From the NCBI GenBank assembly GCA_026710795.1, contig JAPOQK010000008.1, positions 1 to 53,879 on the forward strand: a DNA stretch of 53,879 nt. Reading direction: 5' to 3'. Shown one piece after another: positions 35,826 to 44,427 of this stretch (the stretch's first letter is position 1; the number at the start of each line of letters is the position of its first letter). This stretch comes from Candidatus Poribacteria bacterium. Its GTDB lineage: Bacteria; Poribacteria; WGA-4E; WGA-3G. The notes under the pieces are model-generated. The model did no database searches. It saw only the letters and a program-made list of their open reading frames with translations, and was not told where the DNA came from. Both the position numbers and the translations under genes were made by a program.

Positions 35826-36500
35826 TTAACGTAGGAATCCATATCGAAACAGCGTTATAAGTATCTTGATACCAGCACGAATACTCCCAACAAACGTTCC
35901 ACTAATCTTTGATGTACCTATACGTTTCCGATAACTAACGGGTACTTCACACACATTCATCCGCAATTTCGCAGCTTTGAGTTGCATCTCTATTGTCCAT
36001 CCGAAATCCTTATCCTGCATACCCAACGTCTGAAGTTGTTGGTAACGGATAGCACGAAAGGGACCTAAATCAGTATACTGAACCCCGATAAACATTCGCA
36101 TTAAGAAGGTTGCAAGTTTGTTTCCAAACTGCGCTTGTGGTAGCAAAGCACCTTTTTCACTCGGAACACGTGTGCCGATAACAAACTCCGCCAGACCTTC
36201 TCGAATCGGATCCACAAGTAAATGCATCTCCGTAGGGTCATCGCTGTAATCACCATCTAAAAATACGACAATATCAGGTGCATCAACAGCAGCAATTCCA
36301 GCCAGACACGCACTTCCATAACCTTTCTGCGGTTCGGTGATGATCCTTGCTCCGTGTTCACGTGCAATCTCCACAGTCCTGTCAGTGCATCCATTGTCAA
36401 CAACGATAATTTCTTGGACTAACGTCTTCGGTATATCGTTAATGACATTTGCAATCGCATCTTCCTCATTCAAGACTGGGATGATGACAGACACATTCAT
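35826..36500 (-). CDS. Family 2 glycosyltransferase (polyprenyl-phosphate sugar transferase type)
   Basis: A 224-residue GT-A fold glycosyltransferase. It starts MNVSVIIPVLNEEDAI, with the nucleotide-binding EIIVVDNGCTDRT and the metal-binding DGD (VVFLDGDYSDDP). It resembles dolichol/undecaprenyl-phosphate mannosyl- or glucosyltransferases, which load a sugar onto a lipid carrier at the inner face of the cytoplasmic membrane for envelope glycan or protein glycosylation. No C-terminal transmembrane pair is present, only a moderately hydrophobic tail (IRAGIKILITLFRYGF). The MoxR gene lies 57 bases upstream on the same strand. Sugar and acceptor unknown. Confidence 0.85.
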   Translation of the reverse strand: MNVSVIIPVLNEEDAIANVINDIPKTLVQEIIVVDNGCTDRTVEIAREHGARIITEPQKGYGSACLAGIAAVDAPDIVVFLDGDYSDDPTEMHLLVDPIREGLAEFVIGTRVPSEKGALLPQAQFGNKLATFLMRMFIGVQYTDLGPFRAIRYQQLQTLGMQDKDFGWTIEMQLKAAKLRMNVCEVPVSYRKRIGTSKISGTFVGSIRAGIKILITLFRYGFLR

Positions 36501-36557
36501 GGTTTATGTGTTCCAAGGCAGGAATATAGAAGGTGATTTGTCCTTCACACGTAGAAA

Positions 36558-37565
36558 TTATCTGCCAACTGAAGGTTCTTGCACCGTCTCAATTAGCTGT
36601 TCTACAACTGTATCAGGATCAATCCCTTCCGCTTCAGCATGGAAATTTGTCAATACACGGTGACGAAGCACTGACGGCGCAACAGATTTCACATCCTCAA
36701 TCGAAGCATTATAACGACCCTTGAGAATGGCTCTGGCTTTCGCACCCAATATCAGATATTGACCCGCACGAGGACCAGCACCCCATCGCACCCAACGTTG
36801 CACAAATTCTGGGACATCTTTCTCTTTAGGTCGGGTGGCACGCGCAAGCTTCACTGCGTATTGTACAACATTATCTGCTGCAGGCACTCTACGCACGATT
36901 TGGTGCAACGCAACAATCGCTTCACCAGAAAGCGCAGACTCTAATTCCGGTTCTTCGGCACCCGTCGTTGCTGAAATAATATCTACCTCTTCATCTTCCG
37001 CTGGATAATCTATCACAATTTTGAACATAAACCGATCAAGTTGTGCCTCTGGTAACGGATAAGTACCTTCCTGTTCAATCGGATTCTGTGTGGCAAGCAC
37101 AAAGAAAGGCTCTGTCAACTTATACTGGTTACCACCAGCAGTGACATGATGCTCTTGCATCGCCTCCAAAAGTGCCGCTTGTGTTTTCGGGGGCGTACGG
37201 TTAATCTCATCCGCAAGGAGAATATTCGCAAAAATCGGTCCTTGAATAAATCGGATAGATCTGTGTCCTGTAGCACGATCCTCTTCAAGCACATCGGTAC
37301 CAATTATATCAGCAGGCATCAAATCAGGTGTGAACTGAATTCGACCAAATTGTAAATTGAGAATCTCAGCAAGCGTTTTGATCATCAAGGTTTTTGCCAA
37401 TCCCGGAACACCTTCAATAAGACAATGTCCGCCTGCAAAGAGTACCATCAACATCTGATTGATAACCTCCTCTTGACCGATAATTACTTTCTTAAGTTGC
37501 GACACAATCAACTCTTGGCTTTCCATCAACTCTTCAATGGCTTTGACTTCTTCTGTTGCTGGCAT
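36558..37565 (-). CDS. MoxR family AAA+ ATPase
   Basis: A 335-residue AAA+ ATPase of the MoxR group. Walker A is EGVPGLAKT (51-59) and Walker [16 protein letters not shown] (~115-129); sensor and arginine-finger regions follow ([22 protein letters not shown]), with a C-terminal lid ending near EPSVGR. MoxR proteins act as chaperone-like ATPases, usually encoded next to DUF58 and von Willebrand A-domain genes. Here those partners are missing and the neighbours are a glycosyltransferase and a transglutaminase-like protein; transglutaminase-like proteins are also frequent companions in such clusters. AAGGAG seven bases before the ATG supports the start. Confidence 0.9.
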   Translation of the reverse strand: MPATEEVKAIEELMESQELIVSQLKKVIIGQEEVINQMLMVLFAGGHCLIEGVPGLAKTLMIKTLAEILNLQFGRIQFTPDLMPADIIGTDVLEEDRATGHRSIRFIQGPIFANILLADEINRTPPKTQAALLEAMQEHHVTAGGNQYKLTEPFFVLATQNPIEQEGTYPLPEAQLDRFMFKIVIDYPAEDEEVDIISATTGAEEPELESALSGEAIVALHQIVRRVPAADNVVQYAVKLARATRPKEKDVPEFVQRWVRWGAGPRAGQYLILGAKARAILKGRYNASIEDVKSVAPSVLRHRVLTNFHAEAEGIDPDTVVEQLIETVQEPSVGR

Positions 37566-37584
37566 CTATTCACTCCTTTTTACA

Positions 37585-37756
37585 TTAAGATAACCTAAGT
37601 TGCTACCTATGTAGCACAATCTGTTAGATTGTGCCTATGGATGCGAACTGACAGTTTGCGCTACGAATACTTGCGAAATATGGATTATTACCATTTAACT
37701 TAACAATGGTGTTAGACTGTCTAAAATCTTGTAGGTAGCAGCTTGGGTTAAGATAA
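37585..37756. mobile_element. MITE-like element with terminal inverted repeats and flanking 9-bp direct repeats
   Basis: CCTAAGTTGCTACCTA (37594-37609) and TAGGTAGCAGCTTGGG (37732-37747) are imperfect 16-bp terminal inverted repeats (two mismatches), and TTAAGATAA flanks both ends (37585-37593, 37748-37756), as expected of a target-site duplication. The 154-bp interior is non-coding and contains CACAATCTGTTAGATTGTG, itself a palindrome. Two related copies lie in tandem at 49225-49564. It fills most of the 37566-37836 gap. Confidence 0.6.
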
Positions 37757-37836
37757 TACTATATCTAAATTATGACTTCTCATTAAACAAGAACACGTTT
37801 GTATTCGCACAATTCATTGTGTCTCTTATATCTTCG

Positions 37837-40758
37837 TTACTCAGGTTTTCGGGTTAAAATAAAGCGTTTTGTGCTTTGGCTTGAGGCTATACTGACAACA
37901 TCTCTGAGTGGCTGGAATTTGGTGGCTTCTACTGACGGCATATGAAAAAGAACGGTCTGCTTCATTTCAGCTTTCTTTCCTGACTTCTTGTAATCTATAC
38001 GGATTTCTGCGACATCCGTTTTAAGTTTGTTCTCCGCAGGAACCATCTTCATGACAAACGGTGCCTCTACATCAACTGTGATATTGTCTTCGTAAGTGAG
38101 TGCCTTCCCAATAACAGCAGGATGGTCGCGTTCCTCGTCTCTCAATAACTTAGCATACGGATGACTAACTAAAGGAATCTCCAAGATATATTGATCAGCA
38201 ATTTCGTATAGGTATTCCTGGCAAGTCCAAGTCAGACTGATTTTTAATTCAGGTTTCAACTCATTAAGTTTTGATATTTCAAAATTTTCTACTTTTGCAC
38301 GTTCATCTAACTCAAAAACACCACGGAGAAAATGAATTCGTTCCTCGCGATGACTGGTGCCTAATAACTGCGCACGAATTCTTGAATTAAAATCTCCAGA
38401 TACCAGTAATTCATGCGTCACCTCTACGCTCATGTCCTTTTTTACCTTAACATGTGTCGTAGTTTTCCTAACATTCGCATCGGCTGGAAGGGCAGGACTT
38501 TTCTGGAATGCGTAAAGGTGTTGCTTCACTTCTGCACCATCCAATTGCTGAGGCTTTTCGGAGACTACGTTTACCAATTCTACACCTATACCTGTCGTTG
38601 TTGACGAATCAGTATTCACAATTAGCGTCCACCGATTTTGGTCACTGGATGGAAAATCACCGAAAGCACACGTGTGCACAGTCGGATCAAGCCATATTAG
38701 ATCCTTATTCTTACCACCATCTACTGCAAGGATCATGTGGTTAAAATACGCGAGAGACGGAACATCACGAACAATTCTACTCGCCTTGCCAGCAGAAATA
38801 AGCACAGGATAAGAGTCAATACCCGCAACGCGTAACATCGTAGAAAGAAGTGTTGATTTGCCTTTACAATCACCCCATTTTTTCTTTAACACCTCGGCAG
38901 CAGGATACGGCTTAATTGCCCAAATACCACGCTCATCACCAGCATACTGTATGTTTGTCGCAACGAATTCATACAAACGTTTGATCTTTTCTTTACGGGT
39001 GAAAGCACCAGCAAGTAACTCTTTGGTTTTCGCTTCAATCTCCTTCGTAACCCGATCCTGTTCACGAATTAACGTTGCATACCACATCATCAATTGATCC
39101 CATGAATCTATTGAGGAAAGGCTAATATTATATGCCAAATCCGACACAGCAGGCATCAATGGTTCTCTACGTAAACCGGGAACATCATTCGTCTCAAATG
39201 TATAGGTGCGGGTATAATTGTTTTCGGTTATCGTTGGCTCAATGTGCGGTCCATCAACACGGAATAGCAGCTGCTTTTTCTTCGGAATATGTGCCGTGAG
39301 TCTGTAATATTGGACTGGTTCCTCAACTTGGAAAAAAACCTGTCGCCAAAACTCACCCTTCATAACATCCCTCAAATTTTGGGCGGAATAAGCATAGTCG
39401 ATGATACAACCATCTGTGATCTTTGGCAACTCAAAATGCATCAAACGGGTATTCACAAGCAATCCTGCTTCAACAGCACTCGCAGGAGGAATTCCACGAA
39501 CAATATCACTCTCATCTAAATCAACACGAGTACCATCTGGCTGATATGTACGGGCATGATGGATCGTAACATCCTCTCCACCACGGGCATACGGTATATT
39601 GATTTCACCCAGATGATAGCCATCTTTATTAAATATCTTTACCACTCGTCGAGTAGAATAGACACGTTTTCCATCCTCATCAAGGTCAAACACCTCTGAT
39701 TCCCACAATATTACAGCACCATCTTCAGGATGGTCAGCAGCTGAGGGAGCGTTTTCAATACGCATCTGGATAGCTTGTTCATCCGCCTCACTAATGAAGT
39801 TATACGGAAGGGACGATCTGCCTTTCAACCCAATCTGTTCAACTATCTCTTCAATGTCCTGACTATTATCAATACCGTCTTCAAGTGTCTGTGGAAGCGG
39901 CAAAACACCCCTATCTTCCTGCGGATTCTGAGCAGTTGTTTCCTCTATCGGTGGAAGTGGAACGAGACGTTCACCTAAAAATGTTTTATCTGCAAGCGTG
40001 CCTTCTCCATTCGCAGCAACGTCTTTACGCGACGCACGTCCATCACCGTTATCATCAAGGTGTGGATGCTCCGACTGAATTGCACCATCCTGTTCATACC
40101 ATTCATTTACGCGGGTTTGCATCCAAACAAACGCCTCTAACAACGATATGGCACCGTCACTGTTCGTATCGGCAGTCGGATCGGAAAAGACATCTACGAA
40201 AAGGTCGCCAAAACCAGCTTGCGAGGCGTAACCTTCACGCGTAGAACTGGACGTGATTATAATTCGTCCAGATCCACTAATACCTTGAACCATCCTTGCA
40301 CTATATGGAAAACCTAAGACTATCAACTGCTGTTCAGCACGAATGTTGTTGATGCTGTCTGTGTATTCTTGTTGATTAATATCGCGTCCTTTCAAATTGA
40401 AGGTTACACCAGATGATGTCCGAGATGCATGTCCAATCATCAACAGGATAAACCTGTCTGTCGGTTCAACAACTTCTGCAAGCACTGCGAATGCCTCTAA
40501 AACTCGATCCCGTCTTGCTTCACCAGTGACAAGTCCAGGTGACACACCTTCATCTTCAAAAAAGAAGGTTATCTGTTCAGATGGATACCCATACTGCTGT
40601 GTTAGCAATTGATGGAAACGAGAAGTCGCACTCCAAAACTTATCATAGTAGGATTTCTCTCCGCCAACACCACCCAGAATAAGAACATAATCTGCCGCAA
40701 AAACTGTTGTAGAAACCGATAGTAAAACAACCAAGACTGCTATAATAATTCGTCGCAT
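37837..40758 (-). CDS. Secreted caspase-like / DUF3857 / transglutaminase fusion
   Basis: A 973-residue protein with a signal peptide (~1-21). Residues ~22-200 resemble the caspase/C13 (legumain) fold: the histidine is kept (H110 in LLMIGHAS), but the position expected for the catalytic cysteine reads LGFPYSA (F150), so proteolysis is probably lost. Two EF-hand/dockerin-like calcium loops follow (D197-E208, DTNSDGAISLLE; and DDNGDGRASRKD at ~235-246). A DUF3857 domain (~340-560) leads into a transglutaminase-like core with an intact C631 (KWGDCKGKS), H674 (YFNHM) and D691 (WLDPT). The last ~270 residues are beta-rich. The transglutaminase core could cross-link, cleave or amidate envelope proteins outside the cytoplasm. 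Upstream of MoxR on the same strand, separated by the MITE-like element. Confidence 0.75.
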   Translation of the reverse strand: MRRIIIAVLVVLLSVSTTVFAADYVLILGGVGGEKSYYDKFWSATSRFHQLLTQQYGYPSEQITFFFEDEGVSPGLVTGEARRDRVLEAFAVLAEVVEPTDRFILLMIGHASRTSSGVTFNLKGRDINQQEYTDSINNIRAEQQLIVLGFPYSARMVQGISGSGRIIITSSSTREGYASQAGFGDLFVDVFSDPTADTNSDGAISLLEAFVWMQTRVNEWYEQDGAIQSEHPHLDDNGDGRASRKDVAANGEGTLADKTFLGERLVPLPPIEETTAQNPQEDRGVLPLPQTLEDGIDNSQDIEEIVEQIGLKGRSSLPYNFISEADEQAIQMRIENAPSAADHPEDGAVILWESEVFDLDEDGKRVYSTRRVVKIFNKDGYHLGEINIPYARGGEDVTIHHARTYQPDGTRVDLDESDIVRGIPPASAVEAGLLVNTRLMHFELPKITDGCIIDYAYSAQNLRDVMKGEFWRQVFFQVEEPVQYYRLTAHIPKKKQLLFRVDGPHIEPTITENNYTRTYTFETNDVPGLRREPLMPAVSDLAYNISLSSIDSWDQLMMWYATLIREQDRVTKEIEAKTKELLAGAFTRKEKIKRLYEFVATNIQYAGDERGIWAIKPYPAAEVLKKKWGDCKGKSTLLSTMLRVAGIDSYPVLISAGKASRIVRDVPSLAYFNHMILAVDGGKNKDLIWLDPTVHTCAFGDFPSSDQNRWTLIVNTDSSTTTGIGVELVNVVSEKPQQLDGAEVKQHLYAFQKSPALPADANVRKTTTHVKVKKDMSVEVTHELLVSGDFNSRIRAQLLGTSHREERIHFLRGVFELDERAKVENFEISKLNELKPELKISLTWTCQEYLYEIADQYILEIPLVSHPYAKLLRDEERDHPAVIGKALTYEDNITVDVEAPFVMKMVPAENKLKTDVAEIRIDYKKSGKKAEMKQTVLFHMPSVEATKFQPLRDVVSIASSQSTKRFILTRKPE

Positions 40759-40840
40759 TTTTCTTCTCCACTAATGTGTTTGTAGTCGCGCAAGTCATTA
40801 TCCTCTTAAATTCTCTTGTGTCCTGAAAAACTCTATGGTA

Positions 40841-41350
40841 TCATCTCTTTCCTGCTGACAAATTAAAATCACCACTCGTGCCACCTGTTTTCTTAACCAA
40901 CTTTACATCCGAAATACACATCTCACGGTCAACGGCTTTACACATATCGTATACCGTCAAACCCGCAACCGACACGGCAGTAAGTGCTTCCATTTCAACA
41001 CCGGTACGTCCTACGGTTTGCACCTCTGCTTCAATCTCAACTTTATCTTCTACAATTGACACATCGACACGGATAGAGGTGAGATTAAGAGGATGACACA
41101 ACGGGACAAGTTCACTCGTCTTTTTCGCAGCCATATAACCTGCGAGTCGAGCAACTTCCAAGACATTACCCTTCTTCACCTGTTGTTCCGAGATGAGTTT
41201 GAGCGTTTCAGGTTTGGCAGTCACATGTCCTTGTGCAATTGCAGTGCGTAACGTCTCAGGCTTTTCACCGACATCAACCATCCGTGTATCGCCCTTCTCG
41301 TCAAAGTGTGTGAGTGTCCCTTTTTCGTCAATATGTGTTATCTTGCTCAT
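40841..41350 (-). CDS. moaC: Cyclic pyranopterin monophosphate synthase MoaC
   Basis: A 169-residue MoaC, the second enzyme of molybdenum cofactor synthesis, converting the MoaA product to cyclic pyranopterin monophosphate. Family blocks are intact: VPLCHPLNLTSI (active-site His), GRTGVEMEALTAVSVAGLTVYDMCKAVDR (catalytic Lys and Asp). The N-terminus carries a short internal duplication (THIDEKG then THFDEKG), so the true family start may be the second unit, with the first an extension. No other Mo-cofactor gene is in the window. Its presence implies the organism makes at least one molybdo- or tungsto-enzyme. Confidence 0.95.
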   Translation of the reverse strand: MSKITHIDEKGTLTHFDEKGDTRMVDVGEKPETLRTAIAQGHVTAKPETLKLISEQQVKKGNVLEVARLAGYMAAKKTSELVPLCHPLNLTSIRVDVSIVEDKVEIEAEVQTVGRTGVEMEALTAVSVAGLTVYDMCKAVDREMCISDVKLVKKTGGTSGDFNLSAGKR

Positions 41351-41435
41351 AATGTCTATTCTGCTTAATTATACCCATAAGTATCAACTTAACGAACAAA
41401 TCCTATTACACATTGTAGAACTGGGTTTCCCTACC

Positions 41436-41557
41436 ATTGTAAGGCGGGGTCTTTGTGCCCCGCCATGTCAGAGATACCTAAACAACAGTAATCATAGGTT
41501 GGGTTGAGGGACGAAACCCAACATGTAATGCTTGGTGTCCCGCTTGGGCTGGGACAC
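41436..41557. repeat. Cluster of three hairpin repeats in the moaC-xylulokinase gap
   Basis: GGCGGGG (41443-41449) pairs with CCCCGCC (41458-41464), related to the element at 29983. TTGGGTT (41499-41505) pairs with AACCCAA (41515-41521). GTGTCCC (41535-41541) pairs with GGGACAC (41551-41557). The rest of the 41351-41706 gap is AT-rich and includes CTATAA/TTATAG half-sites near 41660-41676. I see no gene. Both neighbouring genes are on the minus strand, so these may end the xylulokinase transcript. Confidence 0.55.
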
Positions 41558-41706
41558 AACCAAAATATAGATTATATTCCCTAAAAGGTTTTCTAACCCT
41601 ACCGTAACATAATGTCTAATTATTCACTTGTAGGAGGGAACTCCGATTCCCGACTATAACGGCTTTATAGCGATTGGTAGATCACTTTTACAGATGAGGT
41701 AGATAA

Positions 41707-43344
41707 TTAGAGAGGGTTTTCTCTCATAATACTTTCATACATTTCACGAAAACGTTCCAGATAATTTCCCTCACCGTGATACGCAGCAACATCTGTAGCA
41801 ACGGGTTCAATTATTTCACCGCGTTTCAGAACATCAGCACTAAACGTCTCAACATCAAACGCTTCGTTCTTATGGTCACAATACGCTTTTGCTCCTGCCA
41901 CAGCAGCCCCAAGTGCAGCACCACCCTTTTCTACAGAAGCAACAGGTCTGTTCCATATTCCCGCAACACGCCGCATAATCTGTGGACTGTCTGTCGCGCC
42001 CCCAGTTACGTATAGTACATCTTGTGTCTGTTTGGTAAACACCTGAGAATAGACATATACTGCTGCAAGACTTGTCTCAATTACTCCAGAATAATCCTCC
42101 GCTAAATTCGGTGCATCGGAGTCATTTGCTCGTATCAGATCAAATGCACCTGAGACAGGAAAAGATTCCGTTTTCGGTTGCCAAAACACCATATATTGAC
42201 CGGGTGAAACATCTTGTAAAGCCGCTTCCGCAGATTCATATTCCTCTTTAGAAAGTCCGTAGTTATTTCTAACAGCGTCCCACACCATCGCCCCATTTGT
42301 GCGGCACCCAAACATAAAAGGTCTACCAATACCATCATACATAGCATTCGCAAAACCTTCAGGGTCAAGTGTATCTCCATCGGTGGACACCATATTAACA
42401 AAACTTGTACCCAAACTGAGCAGATCTCCCGCAACGGGAACTTTCGCCTGTGGATTATCACCCGAACCTGCTATGATTGCACATTCTGAATCAAACTCGT
42501 ATTTTTCCACATAATAGGTAGCAATATTTCCTACAACAGAATCCGGTGGGGCAAGTTCCGGCAATTTAGCCAACAACCCCTCAGATCCTCCAGGAAGGTC
42601 ATCTGCAGTCGCTGCAACAAGTTCAGCATCCCACACCTTATCCCGATAGTTCATCAGAGACATGCCACACGCATTTCCTGTATCAATCGGAACTAACGGA
42701 TTCCCCGACAGCACAGCAGGTATAAAACTGCTTATGAGTTGGATTTTTTCTGTCGCAGCATAACTACGTGATGATTGTTCACCAACACGACGAATTACCG
42801 CACCCGTAAACCGAAGCGGCGCATCCGAACCAGAACGTTTTATCATCTCCGTTTTGCCACCAACTGCTTCTCGGACATGCTCCGTCTGTGCGACCGTATT
42901 CGCACTCATCCATATCGGTGCTTTGTAATACGAGAAAGCACCTCCTAAAAGTGTGTTTAACGCTAACGTACTACTCTCTTCCGTTTGCAAGTTGGAAAAT
43001 ATATGTCCTGCATTTCGGTTCAGATAAACATGTCCATGTTGTTGTCCCGATGTGTTAATGGCAACGATATGCTCTAACGCAACACCCGCCTCACGCATGT
43101 CAGCAAACATCGCATCAAGTGAGGCAAGATACATCAACGGAGGCTGTTCTGCTTCGCCTTCAGACTTCGGTGGTAAAATATAATCCTCTCCAATACCAAA
43201 GCCGTTAGTCCGCTCATCTGCACGATAGTCAATAGAGTGCTCGAAACACTTCTCTGCTGTATCAATATCAATAACAATCGCAGATAAACTCTGCGTACTT
43301 GAGTCCAAACCAAGTGAAAGTCGTGAATTATCATGTGTTTTCAT
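41707..43344 (-). CDS. xylB: Xylulokinase-type FGGY carbohydrate kinase
   Basis: A 545-residue FGGY-family kinase. The N-terminal phosphate-binding segment is LGLDSSTQSLS, and the xylulokinase signature INTSGQQHGHVY (SGQQHG, with Gln-His as in eukaryotic and many bacterial xylulokinases) is present. The catalytic aspartate lies in VPIDTGNACGMSL. The C-terminal ATP-binding lobe has LYVTGGATDSPQIMRRVAGIW and GGAALGAAVAGAKAY. It phosphorylates D-xylulose to xylulose 5-phosphate for the pentose phosphate pathway, probably in xylan or xylose use. No xylose isomerase lies adjacent, though the TIM-barrel protein at 25.6 kb is of a related fold. Substrate within the FGGY group is likely but not certain. 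Confidence 0.85.
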   Translation of the reverse strand: MKTHDNSRLSLGLDSSTQSLSAIVIDIDTAEKCFEHSIDYRADERTNGFGIGEDYILPPKSEGEAEQPPLMYLASLDAMFADMREAGVALEHIVAINTSGQQHGHVYLNRNAGHIFSNLQTEESSTLALNTLLGGAFSYYKAPIWMSANTVAQTEHVREAVGGKTEMIKRSGSDAPLRFTGAVIRRVGEQSSRSYAATEKIQLISSFIPAVLSGNPLVPIDTGNACGMSLMNYRDKVWDAELVAATADDLPGGSEGLLAKLPELAPPDSVVGNIATYYVEKYEFDSECAIIAGSGDNPQAKVPVAGDLLSLGTSFVNMVSTDGDTLDPEGFANAMYDGIGRPFMFGCRTNGAMVWDAVRNNYGLSKEEYESAEAALQDVSPGQYMVFWQPKTESFPVSGAFDLIRANDSDAPNLAEDYSGVIETSLAAVYVYSQVFTKQTQDVLYVTGGATDSPQIMRRVAGIWNRPVASVEKGGAALGAAVAGAKAYCDHKNEAFDVETFSADVLKRGEIIEPVATDVAAYHGEGNYLERFREMYESIMRENPL

Positions 43345-43365
43345 ATATTATGTGCCTACTAAACT

Positions 43366-43450
43366 AAATTCTCCGGATAAGCGCGATTCTCCAATAAGAT
43401 AAGTGAATGCCAATACTATTTAATTTCCCGGATAAGCACGGTTTTCCAAT
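43366..43450. repeat. 55-bp tandem duplication of the trxB 3' end
   Basis: CCGGATAAGC at 43428-43437 (inside the trxB coding end) recurs at 43373-43382, and ~29 bases around each copy align with few changes. On the minus strand the downstream copy still reads LENRAYPEN, against LENRAYPGN at the true C-terminus. It is a remnant of a tandem duplication lying just after the stop codon. Confidence 0.6.
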
Positions 43451-44376
43451 TCTGCGATAAACTTTTCAGAGGCAATAGCAGCTGCAGCACCCGCACCCGC
43501 CGCAGTAATCGCTTGACGGAATACATGATCATGCACATCACCCGCCGCAAAAACACCATCTATATTCGTCCGCTGCATTTCGTCGACAACAATATATCTT
43601 TGTTCGTCCATAGTTATGACATCTGTGAATAGCTCTGTGTTCGGAATATGTCCTATAAAAATAAATACACCGTCAATCGGAAATAGTTCAGTTTCATCTG
43701 TCTTGACATTCTTGAGTTTAGCACCGGTAACTTTATCGTCATCTCCACAGATTTCCTCAACAACAGTATCCCAAATAAACTTGATTTTATCGTTCTTGAA
43801 GGCACGTTCCTGCATAATCTGACTTGCGCGCAGTTGATCACGACGATGTACAACATATACTTCAGAAGCATATTTCGTTAAAAAGATACCTTCTTCAAGT
43901 GCCGCATCACCACCACCGACAACAATTAACCGTTGGTCTTGAAAGAAAAACCCATCGCACGTAGCACAATAGGAGACACCGCGACCTCCATATCCCTCTT
44001 CTCCAGGAATGTTCAGTGTCCGTGGTGAAGCACCAGTACATATAATCACAGACTTAGCATGATACTCCTTATCGTAAGTATTCACGACAAACGGATGTTT
44101 ATCAAAGTCAACTGCTGTAACAGTATCAAACTTTACCTCAGTACCAAACCGTTCCGCTTGTTCCTGCATACCTTGTATAAAGACAGACGCTTCACTACCA
44201 AAAAATCCAGGGTAATTCTCAAGGTCAAGGGTTAAGGATAACTGTCCACCAAGTGCCTCACCTGTAATAAGAACCGGCTCCAGCATCGCGCGAGATGTGT
44301 AGACACCCGCAGCAAAGCCAGCAGTTCCACCACCAATTATCACGATATTTCGATTTTCAATATTGTTTGTATTCAT
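43420..44376 (-). CDS. trxB: Thioredoxin reductase
   Basis: A 318-residue FAD/NADPH flavoenzyme of the low-Mr thioredoxin reductase type. FAD-binding GGGTAGFAAGVYTSRA (~15-30), redox-active CATC with C137 and C140 in VSYCATCDGFFF, NADPH-binding VVGGGDAALEEGIFL, and the C-terminal FAD motif VFAAGDVHDHVFRQAITAAGAGA are all present. It recycles oxidised thioredoxin for ribonucleotide reductase, peroxidases and disulfide repair in the cytoplasm. Lies 51 bases downstream of the methyltransferase pair and could share their transcript. No obvious Shine-Dalgarno; the leader is AT-rich. Confidence 0.93.
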   Translation of the reverse strand: MNTNNIENRNIVIIGGGTAGFAAGVYTSRAMLEPVLITGEALGGQLSLTLDLENYPGFFGSEASVFIQGMQEQAERFGTEVKFDTVTAVDFDKHPFVVNTYDKEYHAKSVIICTGASPRTLNIPGEEGYGGRGVSYCATCDGFFFQDQRLIVVGGGDAALEEGIFLTKYASEVYVVHRRDQLRASQIMQERAFKNDKIKFIWDTVVEEICGDDDKVTGAKLKNVKTDETELFPIDGVFIFIGHIPNTELFTDVITMDEQRYIVVDEMQRTNIDGVFAAGDVHDHVFRQAITAAGAGAAAAIASEKFIAELENRAYPGN

Positions 44377-44427
44377 TGTATTTCTATATTTTATTGTTTT
44401 GAGTAAATGATTTCGTATACTTGGAAA

